A DNA stretch of 64,000 nucleotides from Solanum dulcamara (GCF_947179165.1 NC_077239.1:21607134-21671133); one strand, 5' to 3'. Positions 33,781 to 45,957 are shown, counted from the stretch's first letter. Made by a program: numbers and translations. The notes: a model not told the origin generated them from the letters alone.

Positions 33781-34420
33781 CACACCCTAGGAATTCCATA
33801 GACTAAAGACGGAATTTACACTTAGTAAATTTAGCATACAACAATTGATTCTAACTGTTGATCCCATAAGGTCTCAAGTACTATCCTTAGGTGTTGCTCA
33901 TACTGCTTTCTACTCTCTAAGTAGACTAGAATGTCATCATTGAATACAATGAAAAATGAGTCTATATAGGGCCTGAACATACGATTAATCAAATCCATGA
34001 ATATTGTAGGGGCATTAGTCAACCCAGAATACAAGACTAAGAACACATAATGCCCGTATCGAGTCCTAAAAGTAGTCATAGTGATATCTGACTCCTTAAT
34101 CCACAACTGGTGATACCCTGACCTCAAGTCTATCTTAGAGAACACTCTTGTACCTTGGAGTTGGTAAAATAAGTCATCAATCTACAAGATCAAGTACCTA
34201 TTCTTGATGGTCACTTTATTTAGATGATTGTAATCAATACTAATATGTAAGGTACCATCTTTCTTTTTCATGAACAGAATAGGAGAACCCCATAGAGATA
34301 CACTAGGCCTGATAAAACCCTTACTCAAGAGGTCTTGGAGTTGTACCTTAAGCTTTTTCAACTCAATTGGAGCCATCCGATATAGTGGAATAGAGACTGG
34401 TAGTGTGCCCAGCTCAATAT
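33781..34420 (-). pseudogene. Reverse transcriptase of element B
   Basis: The frame at 34182-34376 reads [20 protein letters not shown], then [18 protein letters not shown] and [12 protein letters not shown]. The frame at 33831-34145 reads [19 protein letters not shown], then [18 protein letters not shown] and [14 protein letters not shown]. The catalytic box, usually YIDD or FIDD, is FNDD (33933-33944): both Asp are kept and the second position has become Asn. The two frames are separated by a frameshift near 34150. Confidence 0.92.
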
Positions 34421-34559
34421 CAATGTCGAAATTAATATCACGCTTTAAAGGAAGACTAGGAAGATCGGTAGGAAAGACATCAGGAAAATCTTGGACAACC
34501 AGAATAGAATCAGTAGAATAGGTGTCAACACTGGTGTCACAGATATAAGCAAGGTATGC

Positions 34560-35060
34560 TAGCCACTAAGCTTTGATGAAGGATGTCATGTCATACGATA
34601 CATGACTAACTGCAACTGTCTACACGACTGGAGGAATACTAGGCATACACAAGGTAGCAATCTAGGAGAAGTAGTCTAAAACCACATGATAAGTAAATAA
34701 CCAATCCATGTCTAAAATCAAGTCAAAGTGTACCATATACAACACAATCAAGTACTCTCTAGTATCATACCCCACGATAGTCACCACACATGATCGATAC
34801 ATAAGATCCACTACTAATGAATCATCTAGAAGGGTAGAAACACACATAGGCATAAGCAATGGCTTATATAAACCATACTATAGAGTAGAATAACGGGCAG
34901 ATACATATGAGTAAGTGGAACCCAAATCAAATAAAGTATAGACAAGCTCATCAGAGATGGAGATCGTACCTGTGATGATGGCATCTGATGTCTCTGCCTC
35001 TGGCCTACCCAGAAAATCATACATATGACTGTCTCTACCTCTACTACCTGTCTAGCCCAC
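34560..35060 (-). pseudogene. Protease of element B
   Basis: The minus strand reads ELVYTLFDLGSTYSYVSARY, where DLGST is the active-site block (DSGST in many relatives). It continues to VDLMYRSCVVTIVGYDTREY and FDLILDMDWLFTYHVVLDY, the second conserved protease block, in the 65-codon frame at 34662-34859. The catalytic Asp is kept. A stop after the SARYSTL stretch splits the domain. Confidence 0.85.
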
Positions 35061-36495
35061 CTAAGGACCACCCATAGTACCTGAGAATTACCTCTGCCTC
35101 TCAGTATACTCTTTTTGGGCAGTTAAAATAGGGCCCTAGGCCTAAACATGTTGACCCTGTAGACCTTGTCGACTCTACCATCTGGGATAGCTAATACTAG
35201 AAAATTTCATTGCAAAGTGGTTATCACACTAGAATCATAGCACGACCCCCTAATTGAACCTCTCTGTGATGTCCTACTGAACCTAAATGGCCACCATGAC
35301 CTAAATACCCAAAAGTCTAACCCAGAGAAGAATGACCCAAAATCTGGCCGTTATGACCATTAGCACCTACTGATCTGCTATCTGTAAGCTGTAAGGCTTC
35401 CTAAATAGGTCGAATATGTGCATACTGTTATGGATCGCCTCTTCAAAATGAACCCTTACTATGTGACTCGCTTCCACTGAAATTATCCTGGCGATGAGGC
35501 CTTTTTCTGCTGCCTCTATAGGATTCTCGACAAATAGCCTCAATAGTATAAGCATGATCTACTATCTGCAAGAACAAACAACTAATACAACCATTTACTT
35601 TGTAGCCAACCTCAAGGAACAAACAAAAACCTAATTGGCACACCCGCTCCTTCTCTACCAGTATAACCATGGTAGCATGTCTTTATTGCTCAGAGAATTG
35701 AGACTCATACTCTATGACAATCACGGATACCTGTACTAGTACTGTGAACTCATCGCTCAGCTTTTTACGTAAACTATGGGGTACATACTTATCAAAGAAG
35801 GCCTTAGCAAATTGGATCCTTGTGATTGGCGGTGATCCCGTGAGTCTGCAGCTAAGATAAGACCTCTACCACTACTTCACTGGGCCATCTAGCAGGAAAT
35901 CAGTGTAATAAACCCTGTGGAACTCTACCAATCCGATTTTATGCAACCTATCTGGGAATTAACCAAAAACTTATGGGCATCCTTAACTTCAATACCTGAG
36001 AACCTGAGAGGGGCCAATTGTATAAACCTGCCCAATATCTTCTCCCCTTTCGCAGTTATAACCTGTCTAGCTGCCATGTCTTGAACAACTATGGGAATAG
36101 GCTAAATTACCAGATGGGGAGCACTAGTAGTAAGCTATAGAACTAGGGGCAGATCATATTGTACCCCTGTATATCCTGAACTCTTAGCCTCCACCCAGAC
36201 CTGGGGTCTGATTGAAATTCTAGGTTGTGTCCCTGCTCCCAAGATACCCTCCACTAAGCTGAGGATCCAGGCTAGAGTATCCTATAACATTGGTGTGACC
36301 ACAAATCCATGTGGAGGCTGGGATGGATGCTCCTTCGCTGGTGAGGCTCAAACTACTCAACTCTCTATCAAGTTGTGTCACTGGTGCTTTGGCATGAGCT
36401 CTACCCTGACCTTTGTGTCGACCTCAATCCCTACCCTAAACTGAGGCTTTATCTATAGGCATAGGGGGTCCTCATCCACCCCGATTATATCTCAT
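35061..36495 (-). pseudogene. Gag of element B
   Basis: The probable start at 36495 gives MRYNRGG and then a stop. Downstream frames carry scattered pieces of gag, among them a run near 35830 for the conserved capsid block and a decayed zinc knuckle near 35220-35250, where only single Cys positions can be guessed. The longer open stretches here (35367-35670) are mostly out of phase. The assignment rests mainly on position between primer site and protease. Confidence 0.7.
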
Positions 36496-36710
36496 CCTTT
36501 CCATCAACGAAAGAATGATAGAAATAGGATATAGAGAGTTTCATCATCATTACCGCACATTAAGAAACAAGAATAGTGAATTAATTCCTAATACTATCTT
36601 GTAGCCTCCCAAAGATTGGTTACGGACGTCATCATACTAATCCGCAGGAAATTACTAGAAACTTGAACCTATAATGGTGAGACCGGTGAACCTAAGCTCC
36701 GATACCACAC
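36496..36710 (-). other. Element B leader and tRNA-iMet primer site
   Basis: The minus strand has TGGTATCGGAGC at 36696-36707, three bases after the LTR end TGACA. This is the iMet site with one change. The leader of about 200 bases to the gag start shows no strong hairpin of the family A type. Confidence 0.82.
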
Positions 36711-39700
36711 TGTCATGACCCAAATAAGGCTACGATGGAGCCTACTACAACCCCCAAGTAGGCAAGCTAAACTCAAGTCAAATGAAAGTCAAATCTCAAT
36801 CTAATTAGATAATTAATAAAATAAGAGGGGGGAAGAAAAAAGATATAACAAAAGAAAACTCAGGCCAGGATATAGATATGTAAATATGATATAAAATATA
36901 AAAAATGCCTGATAATGACCAGAAATGATGAACTGATACTAGACCAAACCCCAGACCTGTATCACCTATAAAGGAGCTACTACGTACAAAAGTTGACAAT
37001 ATATATAAATATACATTGGAGAACTAACTATCCAAAATACAAAATACAAGTCAAAGCAATAGAGAGAATGTAGAAAATGTCTGAATGCCAGAAGCTCACC
37101 ACAATGAAGATCGGACATAGCTACGGATGATCTGGCGTGTGCTAGGGGTGGCTCGAACTGGGACCTGCATAAAAAATATGAAGAAGTGTAGTATGATTAC
37201 CAAAACTTGGGTACTCAGTAGGCATTATTGGCCGACCAAGCTCAGAAAGAATTAATATATAATAAGCAGCACGATGATACTAATAATAACATGGAAGAAG
37301 CATAAACTAAAACCTCGGAAAAGAGAGAGACAAAAAGATAACCAATAATCAAGTAAGTCCAACATGTCATATAATCACACCAAAAATGTCAACTTGTAAA
37401 ATACCGAATGAGTGCACAAATGTAAACTCATAGTTACAGCTCAACATCCTCCAAAAGTATCATGAAGCGTCTGAAATAACCTCGATCTCATCAAAAAAAG
37501 GCCAGCTAGAAATCATACCTCAAGCTCATCAACATCAAAATAATAACCCACAATATGTATTAACGGGCAGTCCTAAATTCACACCTCGAGCTTATAATGT
37601 GGAATAAGATGTAGCCCAAAGTTAGTGAAAGGGGAAGCCCGGAATTGTACCTTGAGCTCATCAACCATAAATTTCCATAAGTAAGATATCACAGGATTTC
37701 CTTAAATTCCTCATATTTATTTATCAACAAAAATTACTATTATCATCTTTTACTCTTTCTTTTAAAAAGGGATTTTAACACCAGTAGAGTAAATAAGACA
37801 AATAGTATGCCAAAAACCATATGACACTCACCTGAGACTCCGCTGTACTGAAAGCACAGCCTTGGGCCCAATAATTCAATATTATAAGCAACCAAGGAAT
37901 AAGCATAAACCAAAAATCTTATCAAGTGACCAAATGACACAAGTCAATCAAGCGACATCATAAGTTCAAAGGTTTCTAAATGATGTAAATAAGTCTAGCT
38001 AGCACCTAGGCAACGGCACAAATAGCTAACACTCAAACTAGCAACTAATGATGATCATTGTCTAACAAAAGTGATCAAAAGGATATCAACACCTAAATCA
38101 CTAACCTAATCACACGTTACCATCTAAAATATAACAATTCCAACTAACCCCAGTATAATAAAAGGAAGCTATAACCTACCGCAAAGACAAAACCGCACAC
38201 GAACTACTAAACCTGAGCCTTTCCCTTTTGGGCCACCTCCGAACGATGCCACTCTATCAGATTATCGAAGAACACATCAAAACAAAGCCAACGATACCCA
38301 TATTACTAGAATTAAAAATGGGACTAAAATTGGGTCAAAATTTGATATGGGGACCTGCATATGAAATTAAAAAACTAACTGCATCACAAGGTCCTAAATA
38401 ATTCAAGGAACTTGTGCCCCAAAAATAGGCACATTTTGAGCAAAAAAAAACAACTCAACCTACCCCACCAAGGACTTCAACTTAGAATAAGAATTAAAAA
38501 GATTTCATGGAAAAAGGGCAATTTTCCTCTAAAGAAGCCTTTTCTCCTAATTATGAAACCACCAAAGGATAAACTTAGAAAAATCACGCAACTTAGCCTA
38601 TTGATTCACCCAAATCACCTAAATATAAAGAGAAAAATCAAGTGTGGAAGTTATGGCTAACATATGAAAAAGAGACCAAAAATAGGACTCTAATATTGCT
38701 TAACAGAACCCTCGATGTTATCTTAAGAGACCACCTCAAAGTGGCAAGCATCCCTTTAGCGACACTAGGTTGCTTTAGCGATGGGTGGTCGCTTAAGCGA
38801 TACCTAGCAGCGACATCCTGGCCGCTTTAGCTGGACTCTCTTTAGGGACCATGAGTCACATTAGGGACGACACCAGATCCCCATTGGTGTAAAATGAGCT
38901 TGGCATGCCCAATTCTCCAAAGGATTGTTCCGAATTCGTTCAGAATCTCGTGCACGCAAATGAGATATGTTATACCACCAAATTCGATGTTGTAGAATCA
39001 ATTTTCACATTCAAAATTCTCAATTAAGGACATTTTATAAAAAGTGGGTCTCATAACAAAGTGTCATTTTCCAAAATGGGTCTTGGGATTAGACCAGAAG
39101 CCTCGGTAAGCAAACAAAGGGTCGTTCTAAACAAAACTCGACATTCCATAACTTATAGCACTACCACAATTTCCATCCTAGCTTGATTACCAATAATGTT
39201 GACCAAAGTCAATCAAAGGCTAACTTTCAAAGTCAAAAGCATAAAATGCCTTCAAACTCATATCAATTTCCGCGATACTCCTACCGATATACTACTAGTC
39301 TAATTTGGCTTTCCTGGAGATGATGGAACTGTCAGAATTCCGTTCTGAGTTGTTTTACCATAAATTATGACCAACGTTATCTTTTCAAGTTATAAGGGTT
39401 CCAAAATAGGAAAACACGCCTAAAACCATTTTGACCACCTCAAGAATCGAGCCAAATGTCATTCTAAACAAATCTTTGCATTCTGAAGCTAACTTCACTG
39501 GTGCAACTTTCATCCGAGTCCGTTTACTAAAAGTGTTGACTATAGTAAACTTGGCCAAAAGTTCAAAGTTAAAATTCCTAATCATACAAATTTAGAATGA
39601 AGACTCCAAAACCCAAACCAACCTTTTCCTAGATGAAAATGACCCTTTTGAAGCTGATGGAACTAAGGGAATTGTCATCCGACATCAGAATCTCCAACAT

Positions 39701-39885
39701 TTGACTTAAGTCAATTCTTTCAAGTCTTGAACTTCAATAATGGCCAAACCTCCTAAAACTCAACCGAATACTTTTGGGGAGCCTGCCACCCATCCCAACA
39801 TCACATATGAGGTTTATAGAAGATATGGGAAGGGGTAATGGTAAAAACACGCAAAAGCATGAAAATGACCTTGGAGGTCATTACA
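36711..39885 (-). repeat. 5' LTR of element B
   Basis: This full-length LTR of about 3.17 kb runs from TGTCATGACC (plus strand) to GGTCATTACA, bordered by the target duplication TCTCG. It aligns with 23773-26936. The short open stretches within it (for example 38412-38830) match the other LTR copy and show no coding signal. Confidence 0.92.
38752..38875. other. Cluster of TCGCTTTAGCGA-like dyad motifs (5' LTR B)
   Basis: About seven spaced variants occur, including TTGCTTTAGCGATGGG, GTCGCTTAAGCGATAC and GGCCGCTTTAGCTGG. The central one holds a perfect 12-base palindrome. Confidence 0.65.
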
Positions 39886-39890
39886 TCTCG
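39886..39890 (+). repeat. Target-site duplication of element B (right)
   Basis: TCTCG, identical to 23768-23772. Family A integrase sequence resumes immediately after it. Confidence 0.9.
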
Positions 39891-40700
39891 CCCACTACAA
39901 ACTATCCCACTGGGGATCTACATCTTCCTACATACAACACTTCAAAAGGAGTCATTTGGATGCTAGAGTGATAACTATTATTTTAGGCAAACTTAATCAA
40001 TGGCAAATGCTCATCCCAACTTCCGTTATGATCAATCACACATGCCCTTAATATATCCTATAAAGTTTTGATTGTTCTTTTTGCTTTCCCATCGGTTTGA
40101 GGATGATAAGTGGTACTTAGCCAGACTTTCACAACAAGACCTTTTTGAAACGAGTTCCAAAAATGCAAAGTTAATTGAGTACCTCTATCTGATGTAATAG
40201 ACAAGGGAACACCATGAAGTTTTACAAACTCACGAATACACAACCTAGCATAGTCTTCCGCACCATAATCTGCCAACTTTATCATTCATTCCACAACTAC
40301 CCAAATAGAATAATATTGCTTTTTAGTATATGGAAAACCTGACACAAAGTCTTTTTTCACATCTTCCAACTTCCAGTAGAGATCTCAATGTATTGATCTA
40401 AACCTCATGATTTTTATGCTCAACTTTAATGTGTTGACAATTTGCACACTTAGGCACAAACTACTCTATGTCCTTCTTTATACCATTCTATTAATACACT
40501 TCTCTCAAATTATTATACATTCTGGTGGATCCCGAATGCATCAAATACCAAGAATTATGGGCCTCATTTACTATTAATTTTCTTAACCCATCAACGTTAG
40601 AAACACACAAATGATATTGGTAAAGAACTACCCTATCTCTACCTTGGGAGAAAGTCGCAATGGCTTTTTCTACAACCAACTCTTTTAACTCAATCAAAGG
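39891..40700 (-). pseudogene. Integrase N-terminus and core of family A body 2
   Basis: The frame at 40491-40697 holds the N-terminal block (DRVVLYQYHLCVSNVDGLRK, AHNSWYLMHSGSTRMYNNLR). Downstream, KCANCQ keeps the second zinc pair that body 1 lost. The frame at 40058-40285 holds ADYGAEDYARLCIREFVKLH, ITSDRGTQLTLHFW and LSTTYHPQTDGKAKRTIKTL. As in body 1, the catalytic Glu is Lys (40079-40081). The rest of the gene lies at 22980-23767, on the far side of element B. Confidence 0.9.
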
Positions 40701-41260
40701 CAGATCGTGGTCTTATTTGGCCTTAACCTCCTCCATAAGAGACAATTTTTAACCATTATACACGAGAACACCCCCATCATTTGAATCAACCAAACCCACA
40801 CCTAAATATGTCAATCTGTGAACATCTTTAACCAACTCTTTCTTTTCTTCCTTAACAAGAGCAAAACTATTCATGGACAACCGACTAAGAGCATCGGCTA
40901 TAACATTTTCCTTACCCAGAATGTACAATACACTCATATCATAGTCTTTTCGAAGTTAGGCCACCTACCTTTGCTTAATCTTTTAGTCCCTTTGGCTAAA
41001 CACATATTGCAACACAACCACCACTAGTTCAAGATCATAGCATGGATAGTTCTGTTCATGGACTTTAAGTTTCCTAGAAGCATATGCTATAACCTTACCA
41101 TGTTGCATCAAAATAAACCCAAACAAACACATGAGGCATCACAATAAACATCGATCCTATCCACACATTTGGGCAATGTCAAAATTAAAGCCAACGTAAG
41201 ATGATCCTTCAATATTTGTAAACTCTTCTCAGATTCATCTGACTATTGAAACATTACTTT
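40701..41260 (-). pseudogene. RNase H of family A body 2
   Basis: The C-terminal end lies in an open 62-codon frame (40749-40937): MSVLYILGKENVIADALSRL, with the last acidic residue in ADALSR, then the family-typical linker KKELVKDVHRLTYLGVGLVD. The N-terminal half at about 41000-41240 has homology to the body 1 RNase H but is broken by stops. Confidence 0.87.
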
Positions 41261-41990
41261 CTTTTGGGTCAAAATAATCAAAGGTGAAGCAATAGAGGAG
41301 AAAAATTCAACAAACCTTCTCTAGTATTTGGACAAACCCAAAAATCTTTTAATATCTGAAAGAGATAATGGTCTAGGCCAATTCTTCACTACCTCCATTC
41401 TTTTTTGGACAGACCTTAATCCCATCATGTGACACTACGTGGCAAAGAAATGCCACTGTCCTTAGCTAAAATTCGCACTTACTAAACTTGGTAAATAGCT
41501 GCATATTTCTCAATGTTTATAATACAATACTCAACTGACCCACACGATCTTCCTCATTTCGAGAGTATATCAAAATATTATCAATAAATACAACCACAAA
41601 CACGTGCAAGTATGGCTTAAAAATATGATTCATCAAATCCAAAAAAATAGAGGGAGCATTAGCCAACCCAAATTATTTAACTACAAATTCAAAATGACCA
41701 TACCCTATTCGAAATGCCATTTTGGGAATATCACACTCTCATATCCTTAGTTGGTGATAACCGAAATAGAGACCAATTATTAAGAAGAAACTTGCCCCTT
41801 GCAATCGGTCAAATAAATCATCTATCCTTGAAATTAGATACTTGTTCTCTATGGTGACTTTATCCAATTGCTGATAATTTATACATATTCAGAATGCTCC
41901 ATCTTTCTTCCAAACAAACAACACGGGAGCACCCTATGGTGAAATACTTGGCCTTATAAACCCTTATCCAATAAATCCTTTAATTGCTAT
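41261..41990 (-). pseudogene. Reverse transcriptase of family A body 2
   Basis: Fragments align with the body 1 RT: a KKDG-region piece near 41910, [13 protein letters not shown] sequence near 41630 and the catalytic box at 41577-41588. The box reads FIDN here, so the second catalytic Asp is lost, while body 1 still has FIDD. No open stretch exceeds 60 codons. Confidence 0.85.
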
Positions 41991-42063
41991 TTTAAATTCT
42001 TGAGTACCATCAGAGCTATACTGTTATGAGGAATAGAAATAGGTTGAATATCGGTAAGGATAT

Positions 42064-42660
42064 CTATGCCAAATTTAATTTCCCTTTCAAGAAGAACACT
42101 GGGCAAATTATCAAGAAACAAATTAGAAACTCATTAACTTTACGGACCAACTCAAGAGTAGGACTTTCCGAATCAACATCCCTAACTCGCACTATATTAC
42201 AAATGAACCCTTTGGAAATCATTTTCCGGGCCTTAAGATATGAAATAAATTGACCTTTAACCACCAAATCACTACCATTCCTTTCAAGTATATGCTCATT
42301 AGTTAATTCAAATTGGACCCTATGGGTTGTATAATCATTTGATGCATAAAAGACATGTAACCAATCAATGCGATGAATAATGTCAAAATCGGTCATGTCT
42401 AGTTCAACAAGATCACAAGGAATACCTTTATGCAAAACCGACACGGGATAATATCTATAAACTCTCTTATCTAACACTGAATTACCAATGGGATTATAGA
42501 CTGAAAAAAGTTCTAACAATACTTCGGGGAACACATCAAATCTCATAGAAAAGTAAGGGGTAACAAAAGATAAGTTGGTGCCCGAATCAACAAATGCATA
42601 AACATCAAAGTTAAATACTCGTAACATAACTGTGACCATATTGGGAGTTTCGTCCACATC
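42064..42660 (-). pseudogene. Protease of family A body 2 (open 197-codon frame)
   Basis: One of the longest intact frames among the gypsy elements here. It reads NMVTVMLRVFNFDVYAF, the active site VDSGTNLSFVTPYFSMRF, the pattern RVYRYYPVSVLHKGIPCDLV, and VELDMTDFDIIHRIDWLHVF. The catalytic DSG is intact, unlike body 1. After about 110 residues it continues as the linker into RT. It is listed as a pseudogene because the polyprotein around it is broken; the domain itself has no visible lesion. Confidence 0.9.
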
Positions 42661-43725
42661 TTACCTAGCATGAAGAGTATAGAATCGGTTGTTGCGTTGG
42701 TCACCCTTTGGTTGAGCTTGGGCACCTTGATGCATTTGGCGTCCTTGAGGATGACCTTTTCCACCTTTTTTTAACATAAGGACACTAGGATTTCTAGTGT
42801 CCCACTTTTCCTCTCCATAGAAAGAACCCATTCACATCAAACACCTTCTTCTATCATTGTTTTCCATATTTAGCGCATTTGGGAAATGAAGGGCTACTAG
42901 CATTCTCACCTCCTTCTTGAACTTTAGGGTATGGCGCCATATCCTTTACAAACTTCTTTTTCGATCCTTGGCCTTTATTAGGCCTTCTTGGAGTCTCTCA
43001 TTCCCAACTCTTTGAGTTTTTCTCCCTTAATTTATTCATTAAAAGTCATGAGCCAAGATATGTCGATTTCCTTAACAAGCATAGCGGTACGACATTCCTT
43101 GGAAACCAAATCAGATACCTCTAATATGAATTGAATCATTCGAGTATGAGGATCGGCAACCAATGTAGTAGAATACTAGGATAGCTTAGTAAATTTGAGG
43201 GAAGAGTCCCTCATACCCATGTTTGCTTGCCTAAGATTGATGAACTCCAACAACTTTGCCTCTCTTAACTCAAGAGGGAAGAATCAATAAAGGAAAGCAA
43301 GATTGAAGGCTTTCCAATCAATAGTACATTCATCAACACTGTACAAATTCCATTGAGTATGCTAAACTAGGGCAACACTCTTGAGTTTGTAGGCCGCCAA
43401 CTCTTCTTTCTCTTTCGAAGTCACCCCCATAATACTAAATATCTTATAAATCTCATCAATGAACTCTTGAGAATTCTCATCAACCTTCGAACTATGTAAT
43501 TTGGGAGTATTCATTCTTGCAATGTCCATTAATCTAGAGGCTGGAGTAGGAGAATTAAGAGGAGCCGCAACCCCTTAGTTGGATACTACTTGGGCTAGAA
43601 TGGTAATAGCAGTCTGAAACTCCAAATTAGTCACTTGATCAGGTAGGAAACCAATGTCTTGAGGGACTAGAGGACCTTGGTCCTCATTAGCATTGGCTCC
43701 TTTTTGCATAAGTGCTTAGAGGTAT
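42661..43725 (-). pseudogene. Gag of family A body 2
   Basis: This aligns with body 1 gag over its length, but the start codon matching MPPRRA is ATA here (43723-43725), so initiation is lost. The NLEFQTAITILAQ-like start and FPLELREAKLLEFINLR core can be picked out between 43200 and 43650 despite stops. The zinc-knuckle zone near 42780-42860 is decayed. The small open frame at 42543-42764 is out of phase. Confidence 0.82.
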
Positions 43726-43866
43726 TTTCTGAAAATCACAAAGGACAATTGTTATAGCCTCTTATTCATAGGTGTGGTGTTCTTCACATCCATGAATAAG
43801 ACTCTACTTGATACTGCATGTTGGACTTCATAGGAAATCTTAAACCTTATGCCCTAATACCAAGTT
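43726..43866 (-). other. Family A body 2 leader, hairpin and primer site
   Basis: It contains an imperfect 16-pair hairpin (arms 43761-43776 and 43785-43800) matching the one at 20760-20795; in RNA it has one G-U pair and one mismatch. The primer site (43851-43862) reads TGGTATTAGGGC on the minus strand, two changes from TGGTATCAGAGC. Confidence 0.78.
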
Positions 43867-45760
43867 TTTCATGATCCAACCTATCTCCAAGTCGTAATAC
43901 GGCGATTGAAACCAGGAAGGGATCCAACCTAACCTCTTTACATATCATATGCATACATAAGGTACAGTAACACAATAATCATGAATCATAAAAGTATAGG
44001 AGTTTAACAACATTTATTCTACATCAATTGTCTAATGAATGCCTCTACTAAACAAGAAGAGCGAGGGACATGACATATCCCTAGATCACCCTCAACATGA
44101 ATGAATAAAAGTGTTTGAAAGAAAGAACCAAATAATAACTATCCCTCTATAGATGAGGACTCACCAAAACACCACCAGATGAATTCTTACCAATTCACGT
44201 GTAGGAATGTGATCTTCGACTAGTATGTTTGAATATACTAAGTATGTGGATATTCCATGCAATGTAAATTATAGAACGCAATGATCAACGAATGTTCATA
44301 ATAAAGAGGATAAGTAAATTCATGAGAAAAAACATAATGACCAAAGCATTTAAAGGACATAGTTGGAATCTTAAAAGAACATAAGAAAAGTATACATATG
44401 TGGAATAGGAACCATAATCGAAAATAAGATCATGTGAGCTATAACATTGAATCCTAATGTCTCTCCAAAAAATGGAAAAAAGCGGAATCTACTTTCCAAG
44501 GTATACTCTACCCAACTAGGTGGGTCATATACATAAGCTATATGTGGATCCACTAGTTAGGGCATAAGAAAAATCCTACGATGGCACGTACTTATGAGTC
44601 AAGAGACTTTTCATGTCATACTTGCAATATGAGTATAAGCCTTTCCACATCAAAATGTCATACTTGTATAATTTTTGTTATTAGGTTCCTAGGTCACGAA
44701 TTAAGGATCCTAAGTCACCTTTCTTCATAACGTGCATAAAATTACTAACTTGAACATAATTGTAATCCATGATTATAATTCATACTTGAATTTAGGGTAA
44801 AATATAAATACATAATTAATTTAATTAACAATTATGAAATACTTGAAAATCATTGGACTTCATAATCATGATCCATGTAAATCACCATTGAAAATAACTT
44901 CATGCATGGCATTCATAATGCAACTTGAAATCATGTTTTTCATGTAAAATCATACTTACAATGATCATTGATAACAATTAAAAATGTAATTGAAGCAGCC
45001 TAAGACAATCCATCAAAATTAGAATTTAAAGATAATGAAATTTCATGAGATTTTTGAGGAAAACCTTGGAACTCCATGGGTAAAAAGAACTAATGGATCA
45101 ATCCCCACATAGCTTTGAAAAATCGACTTACAATTGAAAATTAACCTTGATGAACTTTAATACATAGCTTTAATTTGTAGGAAATCATGAGAGAGAATTG
45201 AGAGTCTCGCCTTAGGGAAATTTTGATGGATGATGAATAGGGTTAATATAAGCATTGAACTTGACCATAAAAATATCTAGATTCATTAAACCAAACTTGG
45301 GATAGGACTGAAATACCCATCATTTAAAACTAAAATTTGGAGTCTACGATTCTAGGAATAGTGATGAATCATCAAGATGACTCATCCTGCAGTTTTCGGG
45401 AATACCCCAAAAAATCTTCTCTAAAGTTTGTATATGCCTCATGGTTACAAGTTGGCATGCCCTCTATGACTCATCCTGTTGAATGGTCTAGTGGGTTCTA
45501 AGGCTCAGTAATTGCAGGTGTTCATACCCTGCACTACGAATGCCTTTTATGAGCCGTAGACTCCTTCACAAGTTGTCAAATAACTCATAGACCTACCAAA
45601 TCTACTAATCAAAGTTTCCAACCCTAGACTCACTTTTACAAGTCACTTCTACGACTCGTAAATGTCCCTACGAGTTGTAGACTCCCACGTAAACTTGGGG
45701 ACTACCCAAATTTCCTTAAGTTTTCTTTTGTCCAACTTTTCAACTTTCGGGGTTTTATAA
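43867..45760 (-). repeat. Family A LTR-3 (5' LTR of the array)
   Basis: This outermost LTR of about 1.9 kb aligns with LTR-2. It has a single copy of the 78-bp unit and lacks about 180 bases matching 21735-21890. The high-coordinate end (GGGGTTTTATAA) abuts RNase H sequence of another element with no spacer. It contains TACGAGTC-type dyads at 45350-45690. Confidence 0.9.
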
Positions 45761-45957
45761 TTTCAAGAGTCAAAAACTAGATTGATTACTACTCAAGTGT
45801 TACCTGAGATAAAAGATGATTTCATGGTTTACTGTGATGCGTCCAGAGTTAGGCTTGGCCATGTTTTGATGCATAAAGGTAAAGTTATAGCTTATGCCTC
45901 TAGATAGCTTCAGACTCACAAGAGGAATTATCCGACTCATGACCTAGAGTTGGCGGT
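45761..45957 (+). pseudogene. Element D RNase H, left half
   Basis: The plus-strand frame starts exactly at the LTR edge with FQESKTRLITTQVLPEIKDD. It continues FMVYCDASRVRLGHVLMHKG, then ASR-stop-LQTHKRNYPTHDLELAVV. The first catalytic Asp (CDAS) and the Glu (DLEL) are visible. There is one in-frame TAG. This is the resident gypsy element into which both the family A array (left) and the Athila-like element (right) inserted or were joined. Confidence 0.9.

Larger units (their letters stand above)
23773..39885 (-). mobile_element. Gypsy element B (16.1 kb) with internal unit triplication
   Basis: This Ty3/gypsy element lies on the minus strand with LTRs of about 3.17 kb, outer ends TGTCA(C/T) and TTACA, and a 5-bp duplication TCTCG. 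Its body runs gag (35061-36495), protease, RT, RNase H and integrase (31633-33020). The body is followed by two extra tandem units, each an LTR U3 piece plus an integrase-end piece (28370-30667 and 30668-31632 with 26937-28369), before the 3' LTR. It sits inside the integrase gene of family A body 2 and is therefore younger than that array. All coding domains are broken. Confidence 0.9.
15246..45760 (-). mobile_element. Family A gypsy array: LTR-body-LTR-body-LTR
   Basis: On the minus strand the order from high to low coordinate is LTR (43867-45760), body 2 (39891-43866 continuing at 22967-23767), LTR (20864-22966), body 1 (15921-20863), LTR (15246-15920, partial). Both bodies have leader, gag, protease, RT, RNase H and integrase in the standard Ty3/gypsy order. 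The integrase tail (EEVPVDILDRQVKRLRNKE and following) resembles the chromodomain-type end of Tekay/Del-like chromoviruses. Body 2 is interrupted by element B. A middle LTR shared by two bodies is expected from unequal recombination between LTRs. Confidence 0.88.

Noticed and set aside
35367..35670. Two overlapping open frames in the element B gag region
   Set aside because: No gag motif in either; they overlap in different phases and sit in a decayed region.
38412..38830. Open frames in the element B 5' LTR
   Set aside because: The matching stretch of the other LTR does not keep them, and LTRs here are noncoding.
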